DNA of 49,641 nucleotides from Micromonospora noduli. Its GTDB lineage: Bacteria > Actinomycetota > Actinomycetes > Mycobacteriales > Micromonosporaceae. The translations under genes and the position numbers were made by a program. The notes below the pieces were generated by a model. That model was not told the origin of the DNA. It saw only the letters and a program-made list of their open reading frames with translations, and ran no database searches. This document shows, one piece after another, positions 7,786 through 16,420 of the stretch (position 1 is its first letter; each line of letters begins with the position of its first letter). Where the stretch lies: NCBI RefSeq assembly GCF_003264365.1, contig NZ_PYAK01000044.1, forward strand, positions 1 to 49,641. Reading direction: 5' to 3'.

Positions 7786-8430
7786 TCAGGGCTCGCGCCG
7801 CCCGACGAGGATGCCGCCGAGCCGGCTCTCCGGCGAGACAACGGTGGTCTGCGAGTCGACAGTGAATCCGCTCTGGCGCAGCCAGGCGGCCACCTGGGCT
7901 GGCTGCCGACGATGGACGTGCACGTTCATCGGATGCCCGCCGTAGCCCTCTGTCTTGAGGGTCGTTTCGTCGCCCACGTGGAAGCCGAGCAGCAGCGGGC
8001 CACCGGGGCGCACCACCCGCCGGAAGTGGGCTAACACGACGTCGATCTGGTCGTCGGGGATGTGGATGAGGGAGTACCACGCGACCAGGCCGGCGACCGA
8101 ACCGTCGGCCAGTTGGAGGTCGGTCATCGAGCCGACCTCGAACCTCAGCTCCGGGTGGTCACGGCGGGCCACGGCGATCATTCCGGGCGAGAGATCGACC
8201 CCGAAGGCGTCGACGCCGAGCGTGTGCAGGTGGGCGGTGATTCGCCCCGTCCCGCAGCCCACATCCGCGACCGGCCCGCCGCCGGCACCCTGCACGAGCT
8301 CGGCGAACGATGCCAGGGCGGCTCGTTCGTACGGTGCCTCCGCCAGGAGGTCACGTACCAGGTGCGCGTAGCTGACCGCGACCGTGTCGTAGGAGGTGCG
8401 GGTCGCTGTCAACCAATCGTCTACGGTCAC
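7786..8430 (-). CDS. Class I SAM-dependent methyltransferase
   Basis: 214 residues of the Methyltransf_11/25 type. The SAM-binding motif I VADVGCGTGRITAHL is near residue 54, the acidic ribose-binding position FGVDLSPGMI follows, and post-motif segments (LVAWYSLIHIPDD, RPGGPLLLGFHVG) are intact. The N-terminal helix WLTATRTSYDTVAVSYAHLV is typical of small-molecule methyltransferases in actinobacteria. Substrate unknown. GTG start. It is transcribed divergently from the adjacent VOC gene. Confidence 0.9.
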   Translation of the reverse strand: MTVDDWLTATRTSYDTVAVSYAHLVRDLLAEAPYERAALASFAELVQGAGGGPVADVGCGTGRITAHLHTLGVDAFGVDLSPGMIAVARRDHPELRFEVGSMTDLQLADGSVAGLVAWYSLIHIPDDQIDVVLAHFRRVVRPGGPLLLGFHVGDETTLKTEGYGGHPMNVHVHRRQPAQVAAWLRQSGFTVDSQTTVVSPESRLGGILVGRREP

Positions 8431-8501
8431 AAGTCCAACGCTAATTCAGCGACACACTGATGCCTGATCTTGCCGGACCGACAGTTTGGAGGCGTCTACC
8501 C

Positions 8502-8909
8502 ATGACTTCCGCAACGGTGACCGTGAGTCTGCCCATCGCCGATCGGGCTACCTCCTACCGCTTCTATCGCGACGGGCTCGGCCTGGACGCCGTGGGCGAG
8601 TTGGCCGACGATGGCATCCCGGAGCCGTTGCAGTTCGTGGTCAACGACGGGCTGCGGCTGATGCTCATCCCGACCGGCGGCTTCGGTTGGGTTATCGGCC
8701 GACACGAGGTCGCCCCGAGGGGTCAGAGCGAATGCCTGCTCAACCTTGGTGTCGCTGCGCCGGCCGAAGTGGACGCGTTCGTCGAGCGGGCGCGCGCTGC
8801 CGGCGCCGAGATCATCACCGAGACGGCAGACCAACCCTGGGCGTACGCGGGCGTCTTCGCAGACCCTGACGGTCACTTGTGGATGGTGTCCGCCGATTCG
8901 GGGTCCTGA
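8502..8909 (+). CDS. VOC-superfamily (glyoxalase/bleomycin-resistance-like) protein
   Basis: 135 residues forming one VOC module: SLPIADRATSYRFYRDGLGL at the N-terminus and ADQPWAYAGVFADPDGHLWMV at the C-terminus, with the metal-ligand or substrate-lining positions typical of the fold. The start is set by a GGAGG nine bases upstream; a longer in-frame extension to 8460 lacks such a site. VOC proteins bind metals or hydrophobic ligands, or act as antibiotic-binding proteins or isomerases; which of these applies cannot be read from sequence alone. Confidence 0.9.
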   Translation: MTSATVTVSLPIADRATSYRFYRDGLGLDAVGELADDGIPEPLQFVVNDGLRLMLIPTGGFGWVIGRHEVAPRGQSECLLNLGVAAPAEVDAFVERARAAGAEIITETADQPWAYAGVFADPDGHLWMVSADSGS

Positions 8910-8940
8910 AACCGTCGGTGGTGGTGGTTACGGTCCGACG

Positions 8941-9492
8941 GTGACCGTGACCACTGATGCCCCTGGGACGCTGCCCACCCCCGCCGACGAGGCCCGGCTG
9001 TGGGCACTCATCGAGGCGGCCTGGGCCGAGTTGGGCGCCGAGCCCTTGGCGCTGAGGCAGGCCCTCGTCGAGCGCGACCCCGCCGGCGACAACGGCGACG
9101 ACGACGGTCCCTCCTACGCGATCGACGCCTGGCTTGATGCCTTCCTGGACCACCTCGGGCAGTTGACCGTCGAGCTGACCGGGCAGGAGTTGACGGATCT
9201 CGACCGGGTGGTGGAGCGCAAGCTGCACGACATTGATCGGGAGGACATCCACGAGGTGACCGACGGGTCGGACGACGGCTTCCTCTACGCCCGTGGCTTC
9301 ATCGTGGCCCTGGGGCGGTCGTACTACGAGGCGGTTCGCGCCGACCCCGCGATGGCGTTGCTGGACGCCGACTGCGAAGGCATGTGCTACTTCTTCGCGC
9401 ACCTGCACAACGACCGGTTCGGTTCGTGGCCGGAGACCGGCTCGGGGATCTCCCGCGAGTCGTTCGGCAACCCGGCCGGCTGGTCGGCCTGA
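8941..9492 (+). CDS. DUF4240 domain protein
   Basis: 183 residues from the GTG chosen. The pattern LWALIEAAWAELG..., then L-x-x-FLDHLGQLTVELTGQEL, then ARGFIVALGRSYYEAVRADPA matches the DUF4240 family, soluble helical proteins of unknown function. An 8-bp inverted repeat (ACCGTCGG at 8911-8918, CCGACGGT at 8935-8942) overlaps the start codon and may serve as a terminator for the VOC gene or as a translational control element. A longer frame beginning at 8746 overlaps the VOC gene and is rejected. Confidence 0.8.
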   Translation: MTVTTDAPGTLPTPADEARLWALIEAAWAELGAEPLALRQALVERDPAGDNGDDDGPSYAIDAWLDAFLDHLGQLTVELTGQELTDLDRVVERKLHDIDREDIHEVTDGSDDGFLYARGFIVALGRSYYEAVRADPAMALLDADCEGMCYFFAHLHNDRFGSWPETGSGISRESFGNPAGWSA

Positions 9493-9574
9493 CCGGGAGC
9501 CCGGCGAATCAGTCACTGTCGTGTTGCCGAGGTGGGCTGCCGCCGTCGCGGCAGCTCGATGCGCCACAAGAGCC

Positions 9575-10459
9575 TCACGCCTTCTGAAGCACGATCAAGT
9601 GGTACTCCAGCCAACGCCGTGACAATCCAGCCTGCAGCGCTGAACCGCCAATCATGTTGGCCCAGAACGGCATCTCGACAAGACGGTTGCGAAGCCGTGG
9701 AAGTACCGCTGTGGCGCCGACAGCCAGCTTGATCAGGCGGTCACGGGGCCGACCGAGGTGCAGGTACGGGGTGAGATCCAGGTCCTCGACCAAGCGCAAG
9801 CCGGCGCGCTCGGACATGGCGACCAGCTCAGCCACGGTATTCAAGCTTCCGACGCGCCAGCCGGCGCGGAACTGGTCGAGACAGCGCTCCCGAGCGGCGA
9901 GCCCTCGATCCTTCTCGGTCGCCCAGTCGTCGCACAGGATGAGGCGGCCTCCAGGGCGCAACCGAGCCACCAGGGACGGGATCAGGTTCTCCAGCGACGG
10001 CGAGTGAACGACCGCCTCCACGGCGACCATGGCGTCGTAGTGCGGTTCCGCGGGCAGCTCGGCGAAGTCGGCACAGATCACGTCACAGCGGTCGGTCAGT
10101 CCTTCGCGGGCGAACCGCTTCGCTGCGATCTCGGCCTGCACTCGGCTGATGGTCACCCCGGAGACGAACCCGTCCACCTCGCGGGCCAAGCGAACCATCG
10201 TCCCGCCGACACCACAGCCAAGGTCAAGCACCCTTGCGCTTCCCGCAGGAACGTGCCCGCGCAAACGCTCGATCATGAGGCGGTTGACGGTGTCCATGGC
10301 CGCTGCTGTGTTCGCGACGTCCGGCGTCCACACGCCACGATGGATGGCGTCACTGCCTGGGCTCTCGGCAACCAGGAGGAACCGACGCGTGTTGTCGTCG
10401 TAGTAGTCGGCGACGCGATCAACGTGGCCAGAAGCATCCTGCTCAGTTACCGAGCCCAT
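9575..10459 (-). CDS. SAM-dependent methyltransferase, small-molecule C/O-methyltransferase type
   Basis: 294 residues. The N-terminus (DYYDDNTRRFLLV..., AIHRGVW) resembles the lid region of geranyl diphosphate C-methyltransferase and related natural-product methyltransferases. Motif I VLDLGCGVGG is near residue 82 and RPGGRLILCDDW near 165. The C-terminus (FWANMIGGSALQAGLSRRWLEYHLIVLQKA) is characteristic of that group too. No terpene synthase or other biosynthetic partner is nearby, so the substrate is open. Confidence 0.88.
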   Translation of the reverse strand: MGSVTEQDASGHVDRVADYYDDNTRRFLLVAESPGSDAIHRGVWTPDVANTAAAMDTVNRLMIERLRGHVPAGSARVLDLGCGVGGTMVRLAREVDGFVSGVTISRVQAEIAAKRFAREGLTDRCDVICADFAELPAEPHYDAMVAVEAVVHSPSLENLIPSLVARLRPGGRLILCDDWATEKDRGLAARERCLDQFRAGWRVGSLNTVAELVAMSERAGLRLVEDLDLTPYLHLGRPRDRLIKLAVGATAVLPRLRNRLVEMPFWANMIGGSALQAGLSRRWLEYHLIVLQKA

Positions 10460-10563
10460 CGACGAAAGCTATCAGGCGGCCTCCGGGGCCGTGACTTTCC
10501 GTAAGCGTAGGTTGACGAATCGATGTCGTCCGGCGGCACGGTGTTCCTGTCGCGCCGCGCGGG

Positions 10564-11181
10564 TCAGACGTAGATCTTCGTGGCGTACGCCGGGCCGTAG
10601 TGCCGTTCCAGGTCTTCGAGGCTCTCCGTCGGGGCCTCGACCTCCTTGATCAGGCGTGCCCGGGACGGCAGTGCCTCCGGCTGCCAGGTCTCCGGCCGCC
10701 ACAGCGCCGATCGCAGGAATGCCTTTGCGCAGTGGTAGAAGATCTGCTCGATCTCCACCACCACGGCGAGCACCGGCCGGTGCCCCTTGACCACCATGTC
10801 GTCGAACCAGGGCGCGTCACTGACCAGGCGGGCCCGCCCGTTGATCCGCAGCGTGTCGGTCCGCCCGGGGATCAGGAAGAGCAACCCGATGTGCGGGTTG
10901 TCGAGGATGTTTGTGTAGCCGTCGGCCCGCCTGTTGCCGGGCCGCTCGGGCAGCGCGATGGTCGTGTCGTCCAGCACCAGGGCGAACCCGGCCGGGTCGC
11001 CCTTGGGCGAGACGTCGCAGCTGCCGTCCGCGCCGGCCGTGGCCATCAGACAGAACGGCGAGGCGCCGAGCCACTCGCGGTCCCGTTCGTGCAGCCGGGG
11101 GCGTTCCTTGCTGGCGGCCCGCGCGTTCGGTACGCCAAGAAGCTCGCGCAACTCCTCGTGCGAGGTGATCTCCACCGTCAC
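10564..11181 (-). CDS. PPOX-class FMN-binding protein (MSMEG_1061-like pyridoxamine-phosphate-oxidase fold)
   Basis: 205 residues. The split-barrel flavin fold is indicated by PFCLMATAGADGSCDVSPKGDPAGFALVL, TIALPERPGNRRADG, NILDNPHIGLLFLIPGRTDTLRINGRARL and HCAKAFLRSALWRPE in order; the last is typical of the MSMEG_1061/YddH-like subgroup. Members use FMN or F420 to reduce or oxidise small molecules; none is confirmed as a pyridoxine oxidase. The GTG start has GGGAGG upstream. It is divergent from the DUF2231-Hsp20 operon. Confidence 0.88.
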   Translation of the reverse strand: MTVEITSHEELRELLGVPNARAASKERPRLHERDREWLGASPFCLMATAGADGSCDVSPKGDPAGFALVLDDTTIALPERPGNRRADGYTNILDNPHIGLLFLIPGRTDTLRINGRARLVSDAPWFDDMVVKGHRPVLAVVVEIEQIFYHCAKAFLRSALWRPETWQPEALPSRARLIKEVEAPTESLEDLERHYGPAYATKIYV

Positions 11182-11347
11182 GTTGATCCTCCCTCAGCCG
11201 TTGACCCGGTGGCGGGCACCACCGTCGTCAGCCTAGGCCGCCGTGACCAGCGCGAGGTTTGTGCCTGGTTGCCGGGGGTACGGCCTCACCCGACGCGCTC
11301 GCCGCACGAGACCGTTCCGCAGGACGCCGACCAGTGGAGGCCGGGAG

Positions 11348-11851
11348 ATGGAGAGCCGACTCAAGGTACTGGGCCACCCGGTCCATCCGATGCTGGTGAT
11401 GTTCCCGGTCGCGCTGCTGGCCACGGCGGTGCTGTTCGACGTGGTGGACACCGTCGGCGGTCCCGACTTCCTCGGCGAGGTCGCGTACTGGAACATCACC
11501 GTCGGCCTGATCGGCGGCCTGCTCGCCGCGGCGGCCGGCTCGTTCGACCTGCTGGCGATCCCGACCGGCACCCGCGCCAAGCGGGTGGGTCTGCTGCACG
11601 CGGGCGCCAACGTCGCGGTGATCCTGCTCTTCGCCGCCGTGTGGGCGGTGCGGCTCAACGCGGATTCCCGGGCCGCCGGCGGGGCACTCGTCGCCATCGA
11701 GGTGGTCGCGCTGGCGATTCTCGGCATCAGCGCCTGGCTCGGTGGTGAGTTGGTCGACCGGCTCGGTGTGGGCGTCGACAGTGACGCCGGCCTGGACGCG
11801 CCCAGCTCACTACGGCCGCCGGCGGCCACCCAGCGGATCGGAGAGGTGTGA
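11348..11851 (+). CDS. DUF2231 membrane protein
   Basis: 167 residues with four membrane helices. The N-terminal HPVHPMLVMFPVAL motif (two conserved histidines before helix 1) is the DUF2231 hallmark and could bind haem or a metal. The start is set by GGAGG seven bases upstream. The TGA overlaps the ATG of the Hsp20 gene, so the two are translationally coupled, suggesting a shared envelope or redox stress role. Confidence 0.88.
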   Translation: MESRLKVLGHPVHPMLVMFPVALLATAVLFDVVDTVGGPDFLGEVAYWNITVGLIGGLLAAAAGSFDLLAIPTGTRAKRVGLLHAGANVAVILLFAAVWAVRLNADSRAAGGALVAIEVVALAILGISAWLGGELVDRLGVGVDSDAGLDAPSSLRPPAATQRIGEV

Positions 11852-12402
11852 TGAGCGAGCAGCAGTTTGGCGGCTTCGGCCGGGGGTGGCGCGGCAGCCG
11901 GCAGCAGGGCTGGGACCCGATGGGGGAGTTGCAGTCGCTGCGCTCCGAGTTGAGTCGCCTGGTGGGTGGTCGCGGCGGGACGTCCGACGTCGAGTTGACC
12001 GAGACCTCGGACGGCTGGGAGGTCGTCGTCCGGCTGCCCGGAGTGGCGCCGGAGGAGGTGGCCGTCGAGTTGGACGACCGGGAGTTGTGCGTGCGGGCCC
12101 GGTCCGAGGCAGAGGTCAACGCCGACCAGGGCATCCCCGGCGGCTTCGAGACGCGCGGCTTCGAGTACCGGGTCAACCTGCCGGCGCGGGTCGACCCGGA
12201 CACCATCGACGCGGTGATGGACCACGGCCTGCTCCGGGTCCGGCTGCCACGGGCGACCCGGCCCGCGCCGCGCACCATCACCGTCGGCCGCACCGGGCCG
12301 CGCTCCGGCGACCTCTCCACGGGTACGCCGATGCCAGCCGATCCCGCAGCGGACCGGGAGCTGCACCGCCCGGACACCGCTGGCGAGATCGACCGGCCGT
12401 AG
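11851..12402 (+). CDS. Small heat-shock protein, Hsp20/alpha-crystallin family
   Basis: 183 residues. The alpha-crystallin domain spans about residues 43-140: DVELTETSDGWEVVVRLPGV, the beta-strand set ELCVRARSEA, and the closing HGLLRVRLPRA (the GLL-x-V-x-LP form of the conserved C-terminal strand). The glycine/glutamine-rich N-terminal arm and a proline-rich tail are disordered. It acts as an ATP-independent holdase. It overlaps the DUF2231 stop and is followed eight bases later by the GT9 gene, so all three may be one operon. Confidence 0.93.
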   Translation: MSEQQFGGFGRGWRGSRQQGWDPMGELQSLRSELSRLVGGRGGTSDVELTETSDGWEVVVRLPGVAPEEVAVELDDRELCVRARSEAEVNADQGIPGGFETRGFEYRVNLPARVDPDTIDAVMDHGLLRVRLPRATRPAPRTITVGRTGPRSGDLSTGTPMPADPAADRELHRPDTAGEIDRP

Positions 12403-12410
12403 CGGGTCGG

Positions 12411-13517
12411 GTGGTCACCCCGTCCGTGCTCGGTCCGACCGCCGAGCGCCTTCCCGACGTGCGGCGGATCGCCGTGCTGCGCGCCAACGCGCTCGGTGAC
12501 TTCATCTTCGCCCTGCCGGCGTTGGACGCGTTGCGCAGCGCGTACCCCTCGGCGGAGATCGTGCTGCTCGGGGCGCCGTGGCACGCGAAGCTCTGGCGCG
12601 ACCGGCCCGGCCCGGTGGACCGGGTGCTGGTGGTGCCGCCGGCAGCCGGCATCCGTACGCCGGAGCCGGGCGAGCCGGAGTCGTCGATGGACGACTTCGT
12701 GGCCGCTGCCGCCGGTGCGGAATTCGACCTGGCGGTGCAGATCCACGGCGGGGGTGCCAACTCCAACCCGCTGATCGGTCGGCTCGGTGCCCGGTTGACC
12801 GTCGGCCTGCGCACCGACGACGCGCCGCCGCTGGACCGGTGGCTGCGCTACGTCTACTACCAGCATGAGGTGATCCGCTACCTGGAGGTGGTGGCGCTGG
12901 CGGGAGCGCCGGCCACCACCATCACGCCGACGCTGGCGGTGACCGACGCCGACCGGGCCGAGGCCGCCCAGGTGCTCGGCCCGGCAAGCCGCCCCCGGGT
13001 GGCGTTGCATCCGGGTGCCACCGACACCCGCCGCCGCTGGCCCGCCGAGCGCTTCGCCGAGGTGGCCCGTGCGCTGCACGAGGACGGCTACGAGGTGCTG
13101 GTCACCGGCACGCCCTCCGAGCAGGAGGTGGTGGACCGGGTCGTCGCTGCGGCGCAGGTGCCGGTGCGCCCACAGGTGGGCACGCTCAGCCTGGGCGGGC
13201 TGGTCGGTTGCTACGCCGACTGCGCGTTGGTCGTCTCGAACGACACCGGCCCGCTGCACCTGGCCGCCGCGGTGGGCGCGCCCACTGTGGGCATCTTCTG
13301 GGTCGGCAACCTGATCAACGGGGCCAGCCCGCTGCGGGGTCGGCACCGACCGATCAGCTCGTGGACCGTGCACTGCCCGGTCTGCGGGGTCGACTGCACA
13401 CCGGGCATCTATCCGCACCGGCCCGGCGACGGTGAGTGCCCGCACCGGGACTCGTTCGTGACCGACGTACCGGTGATCGAGGTGCTGGAAGCCGCCCGGG
13501 AGTTGCTCACCCCGTAG
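12411..13517 (+). CDS. Glycosyltransferase family 9 (heptosyltransferase-like)
   Basis: 368 residues. GT9 features: RIAVLRANALGDFIFALPAL at the N-terminus, IHGGGANSNPL, the nucleotide-sugar segment VALHPGATDTRRRWPAERFAEV, and VSNDTGPLHLAAAVGAPTVGIFW near the C-terminus. GT9 enzymes transfer heptose from ADP-heptose, usually to LPS core; here the producer is Gram-positive, so the acceptor must be another glycan or a metabolite. A cysteine pair (CPVCGVDC) near the C-terminus is unusual. The GTG lies eight bases after the hsp20 stop. It converges with the GT2-hldE operon, leaving one base between stops. Confidence 0.9.
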   Translation: MVTPSVLGPTAERLPDVRRIAVLRANALGDFIFALPALDALRSAYPSAEIVLLGAPWHAKLWRDRPGPVDRVLVVPPAAGIRTPEPGEPESSMDDFVAAAAGAEFDLAVQIHGGGANSNPLIGRLGARLTVGLRTDDAPPLDRWLRYVYYQHEVIRYLEVVALAGAPATTITPTLAVTDADRAEAAQVLGPASRPRVALHPGATDTRRRWPAERFAEVARALHEDGYEVLVTGTPSEQEVVDRVVAAAQVPVRPQVGTLSLGGLVGCYADCALVVSNDTGPLHLAAAVGAPTVGIFWVGNLINGASPLRGRHRPISSWTVHCPVCGVDCTPGIYPHRPGDGECPHRDSFVTDVPVIEVLEAARELLTP

Positions 13518-13518
13518 G

Positions 13519-14397
13519 TCAGGCCGGCTGCGGGGTGTCCTCGTCGGCGAGGACGACCTCCCAAGCCTCCACGTCCCGGTCGGTGACCGTGGTGGGGGAC
13601 TCCAGGTGGTACGCGCCGCTGGGCAGGATGCCCGCGCCGCCGTGGCGGGACAACACGGCGAGCTGCGCGGCCACGTCCTCGCCCTGGTGCTTCTCCTGCA
13701 CCCGACGCCAGAAGTCGAAGCCGCCGGCGTCGACGAGCTTGGCCCGGTCGTAGAGCACGCACCCGCCGATCCAGGAGACCTTGTACGCCCGCCACGCGCC
13801 CGGCGGCAGCGCCAACTGCTCGGTGATGTGCAGCAGGTTCGCGGCCGAGTGGATCCGGGCCCGGTTCCACTCCGGGGTGTCGGGTCGGATCCGCTCCGGT
13901 GTGGGCGGGCCGGCCCACTCCTCGTAGTGGCCGTGCGATTCCGGCCGTACGTCGTCGGTGTACGAGAGCCCGTGTACACCGTTGCCGACGAACCCGCAGC
14001 CCAGCTCACCGATCGCGGTGACCAGTCGGTGCATCGCACCCGGTTCCAGCCAGATGTCGTCGTCGAGGCTGAGGACGTACCGGGCGGCCGAGGCGGCGAG
14101 CAGGTACGCCCGGTGTTCGGCCAACCCCCGTCGAGGCAGCCGGCGGGTCAGCAGCACCGGGTGGCCCCGGTGGCGCAGCGCCCGGACCATGGTTGCCGCG
14201 GCGGGATGCGTGTACGCCGGGTCCCCGTCGGACTGGTCGCTGACGACCACGCCGAAGCCGGGTACCCCGTCCTGGGCGGCGAGCCCGCCCAGGGTGACGG
14301 CCAGCTCGGCGGGCCGGTTCCGGGTCGGAATCAGCACGTCGACCAGCCGGTCGGCGCGGAACTCCTCCGGGGTGCCGAGGTCGAGGGGGCGGTTCAC
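13519..14397 (-). CDS. Glycosyltransferase family 2
   Basis: 292 residues. The GT-A fold is read from VDVLIPTRNRPAELAVTL at the N-terminus, VVVSDQSDG, and the metal-binding LSLDDDIW (DxD) near residue 116. The acceptor region SWIGGCVLYDRAKLVDAGGF and a QGEDVAAQL (ED catalytic-base position) follow. It overlaps the stop of hldE by four bases (GTGA), so it is the second gene of a heptose-related operon. It is probably cytoplasmic. Donor and acceptor are unknown; a role in making a heptose-containing glycan is inferred from context. Confidence 0.9.
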   Translation of the reverse strand: MNRPLDLGTPEEFRADRLVDVLIPTRNRPAELAVTLGGLAAQDGVPGFGVVVSDQSDGDPAYTHPAAATMVRALRHRGHPVLLTRRLPRRGLAEHRAYLLAASAARYVLSLDDDIWLEPGAMHRLVTAIGELGCGFVGNGVHGLSYTDDVRPESHGHYEEWAGPPTPERIRPDTPEWNRARIHSAANLLHITEQLALPPGAWRAYKVSWIGGCVLYDRAKLVDAGGFDFWRRVQEKHQGEDVAAQLAVLSRHGGAGILPSGAYHLESPTTVTDRDVEAWEVVLADEDTPQPA

Positions 14398-16229
14398 GAC
14401 GCCTGGGTGCGGGTGCGCAGCGACGGGTCGGGCTCCCGGTCGTTGGTGTGCGGCGACGGGTCCTGGCTGTGCGACCGGATCCGCTCGATGATCGCGGAGG
14501 TGGACCGGTCCGGCACGTACCCCAGGGTGCGCACCTGGCCGCCGAGCCGGCGCACCAGCGGCGCCTCCGGCACCAGCTCCGGCGGATAGTCGCCGCCCTT
14601 GACGTACACGTCCGGTCGGACCGCCTCGATCAGCGCGGCCGGTGAGTCCTCCTCGAAGACCACCACGTGGTCAACGCAGGCGAGTGCGGCGAGCAGGGCA
14701 CCCCGGTCCTCGACCGGGTTGACCGGCCGGTCCGGGCCCTTCAGCCGTCGTACGCTGCCGTCCGAGTTGACCGCCACGATGAGTAGGTCGCCCAACGCGC
14801 GGGCCTGCTCCAGGTAGCGCACGTGCCCGCGATGTAGCACGTCGAAGCAGCCGTTGGTGAAGACCACCGACCGTCCCGCCTCGCGGTACTCGGCGACGAT
14901 CGCGTCCAACTCGTCGCCGCTGACCAGCGCGGGGTGGCTCGTGGTCTCGGTTGGCTGGTCCAGCGCGGCGAGCAGGTCGTCCCGTCGGCAGACGCAGGTG
15001 CCGGTGTCCGAGACGGTGATGGTGGCCGCGAGTTGGGCGAGTTGGGCGGCGGTGGGCAGGGGCGCGTCGGCCGCCAGGGCCAACGTCATCGCCGCCAGGT
15101 ACGCGTCGCCGGCACCCACGGCGTGGCTTGCCGGCACCGGAGTGCTGTGGCTGCGTCGTGGCTCCCCGTCGGCGCCGCCGACCACCGCGCCCTCGGTGTC
15201 CAGGGTCACCGCCACCACGTCGGCACCGGTGTGCGCACGCAGTTCGGCCAGCCGTGACCTGGCCAGGACGGCCCGGTCGACGCCCTCTCCGGCCCGGGTG
15301 TTCACTGTGACGCCGGTGCCGGTGACGCTGAGCCCGTCACCGGTGAGGGCGACCCGTCCCTCACCCGGGGTGGGCTCGCCGAGCGGCCCCGGGCGGTCGG
15401 CCCGGGTCAGCTCGGCGGCGGTGTCGTCGGCGCGTACCGCCCCCGGGGCCGCGCCGACGGTCATCTCGGACGGTCCGTCGACCGGGTCGCCGTCCGGGTG
15501 TTCCAGGTGCAGTTCGGTCCCGCCGGTCGGTCGGGTCGTACCGCCCGCGCGGGCCAACAGCCGGGTCGCCTCGGCGAAGCTGGGGGTGACCACTGTCGGC
15601 GCGAGGCCCCGCCAGTCGGCCAGGTCGTGGGCGTCCAGCGCGACAGTGGCGTACCGCTGGCGGTTCTCAACCAGCCACGCGCGGACCGGCGCGGGCAGCG
15701 CGCCCAGGCCGTAGTCGCAGACCACCAGGGTCGGCGCCTCCCCACCGGCGGCGGCGCGCAACTCCTCGGTGGCGCAGCTCAGGGCGGTGAGCAGCCGGCT
15801 CACCCCGTCGTGGTCCAGCGCGTCCTCCGGGTCGCCGGAGTCCTCACGCAGCAGGATCTGGTTGCCGGCCAACATCCGCCGCTTGACCGGTGTGGGTCGC
15901 CCGGGCTGGTTGACAGTGCGGTCCCAGACGCTCGCGCGGTCCAGGCAGTCGTGCAGTTCGTCCCCTGCGACGTCGGCGCCGACCGGTGCCACCAGCACCG
16001 CCCGGCCGCCGAGGGCGGCGACGTTGACGGCGGTGTTCGCGGCCCCACCGGCGGCGGAGATCCGCCGGCGCAGGGTGAGGACCGGGGCGGGCGCCTCCCG
16101 GCAGAGCCGGTCGGAGTCGGCGAACCGCCATTCGTCCAACATGGCGTCACCGACGATCAGGACTGGGCGTCCGAGCCAGCTCTCCACGACGGTGGCGAAC
16201 CGGCGCTGCTCCGCTGCTGCTCCTGCCAT
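14394..16229 (-). CDS. hldE: Bifunctional heptose-7-phosphate kinase / heptose-1-phosphate adenylyltransferase with insert
   Basis: 611 residues, against about 480 for Escherichia coli HldE. The PfkB-type kinase half carries GGAANTAVNVAALG (about 61-74) and the catalytic GAGDAY (about 372-377). The nucleotidyltransferase half carries FTNGCFDVLHRGH (about 457-469, HxGH) and VYVKGGDY. Together they would phosphorylate heptose-7-phosphate and adenylate heptose-1-phosphate to make ADP-heptose. About 90 residues (230-320) inside the kinase half are acidic, Gly/Pro/Thr-rich and absent from ordinary HldE. The start is the ATG preceded by GGGAGG; the open frame upstream is low-complexity. No gmhA or gmhB is nearby. 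Confidence 0.9.
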   Translation of the reverse strand: MAGAAAEQRRFATVVESWLGRPVLIVGDAMLDEWRFADSDRLCREAPAPVLTLRRRISAAGGAANTAVNVAALGGRAVLVAPVGADVAGDELHDCLDRASVWDRTVNQPGRPTPVKRRMLAGNQILLREDSGDPEDALDHDGVSRLLTALSCATEELRAAAGGEAPTLVVCDYGLGALPAPVRAWLVENRQRYATVALDAHDLADWRGLAPTVVTPSFAEATRLLARAGGTTRPTGGTELHLEHPDGDPVDGPSEMTVGAAPGAVRADDTAAELTRADRPGPLGEPTPGEGRVALTGDGLSVTGTGVTVNTRAGEGVDRAVLARSRLAELRAHTGADVVAVTLDTEGAVVGGADGEPRRSHSTPVPASHAVGAGDAYLAAMTLALAADAPLPTAAQLAQLAATITVSDTGTCVCRRDDLLAALDQPTETTSHPALVSGDELDAIVAEYREAGRSVVFTNGCFDVLHRGHVRYLEQARALGDLLIVAVNSDGSVRRLKGPDRPVNPVEDRGALLAALACVDHVVVFEEDSPAALIEAVRPDVYVKGGDYPPELVPEAPLVRRLGGQVRTLGYVPDRSTSAIIERIRSHSQDPSPHTNDREPDPSLRTRTQAS

Positions 16230-16310
16230 GCCTCCCGGGGTCCCCAGCGGTCTGGCGGACAAACCTGCGCGCCGACCGGTCCCGCCGCTGGTCAGGCGGT
16301 CTTCGGCGGC

Positions 16311-16360
16311 TCCTGACCGGTCCTCACCGGTCCGAACCTGTCCGAACCTGTCCGACCTGT
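16311..16360. repeat. Five tandem decamers in the hldE/DJ-1 intergenic region
   Basis: Five consecutive 10-bp units of the form TCC-K-M-ACC-K-G, two of them identical (TCCGAACCTG). A 10-bp period puts every unit on the same face of the helix, as in cooperative regulator sites. It lies between divergent hldE and the PfpI gene. Confidence 0.7.
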
Positions 16361-16420
16361 TTCGGGCGTTCGAGGGCGGGAAGGGGATTGAGGTACCCCT
16401 CGGAAAGGAGATGTACCGAG

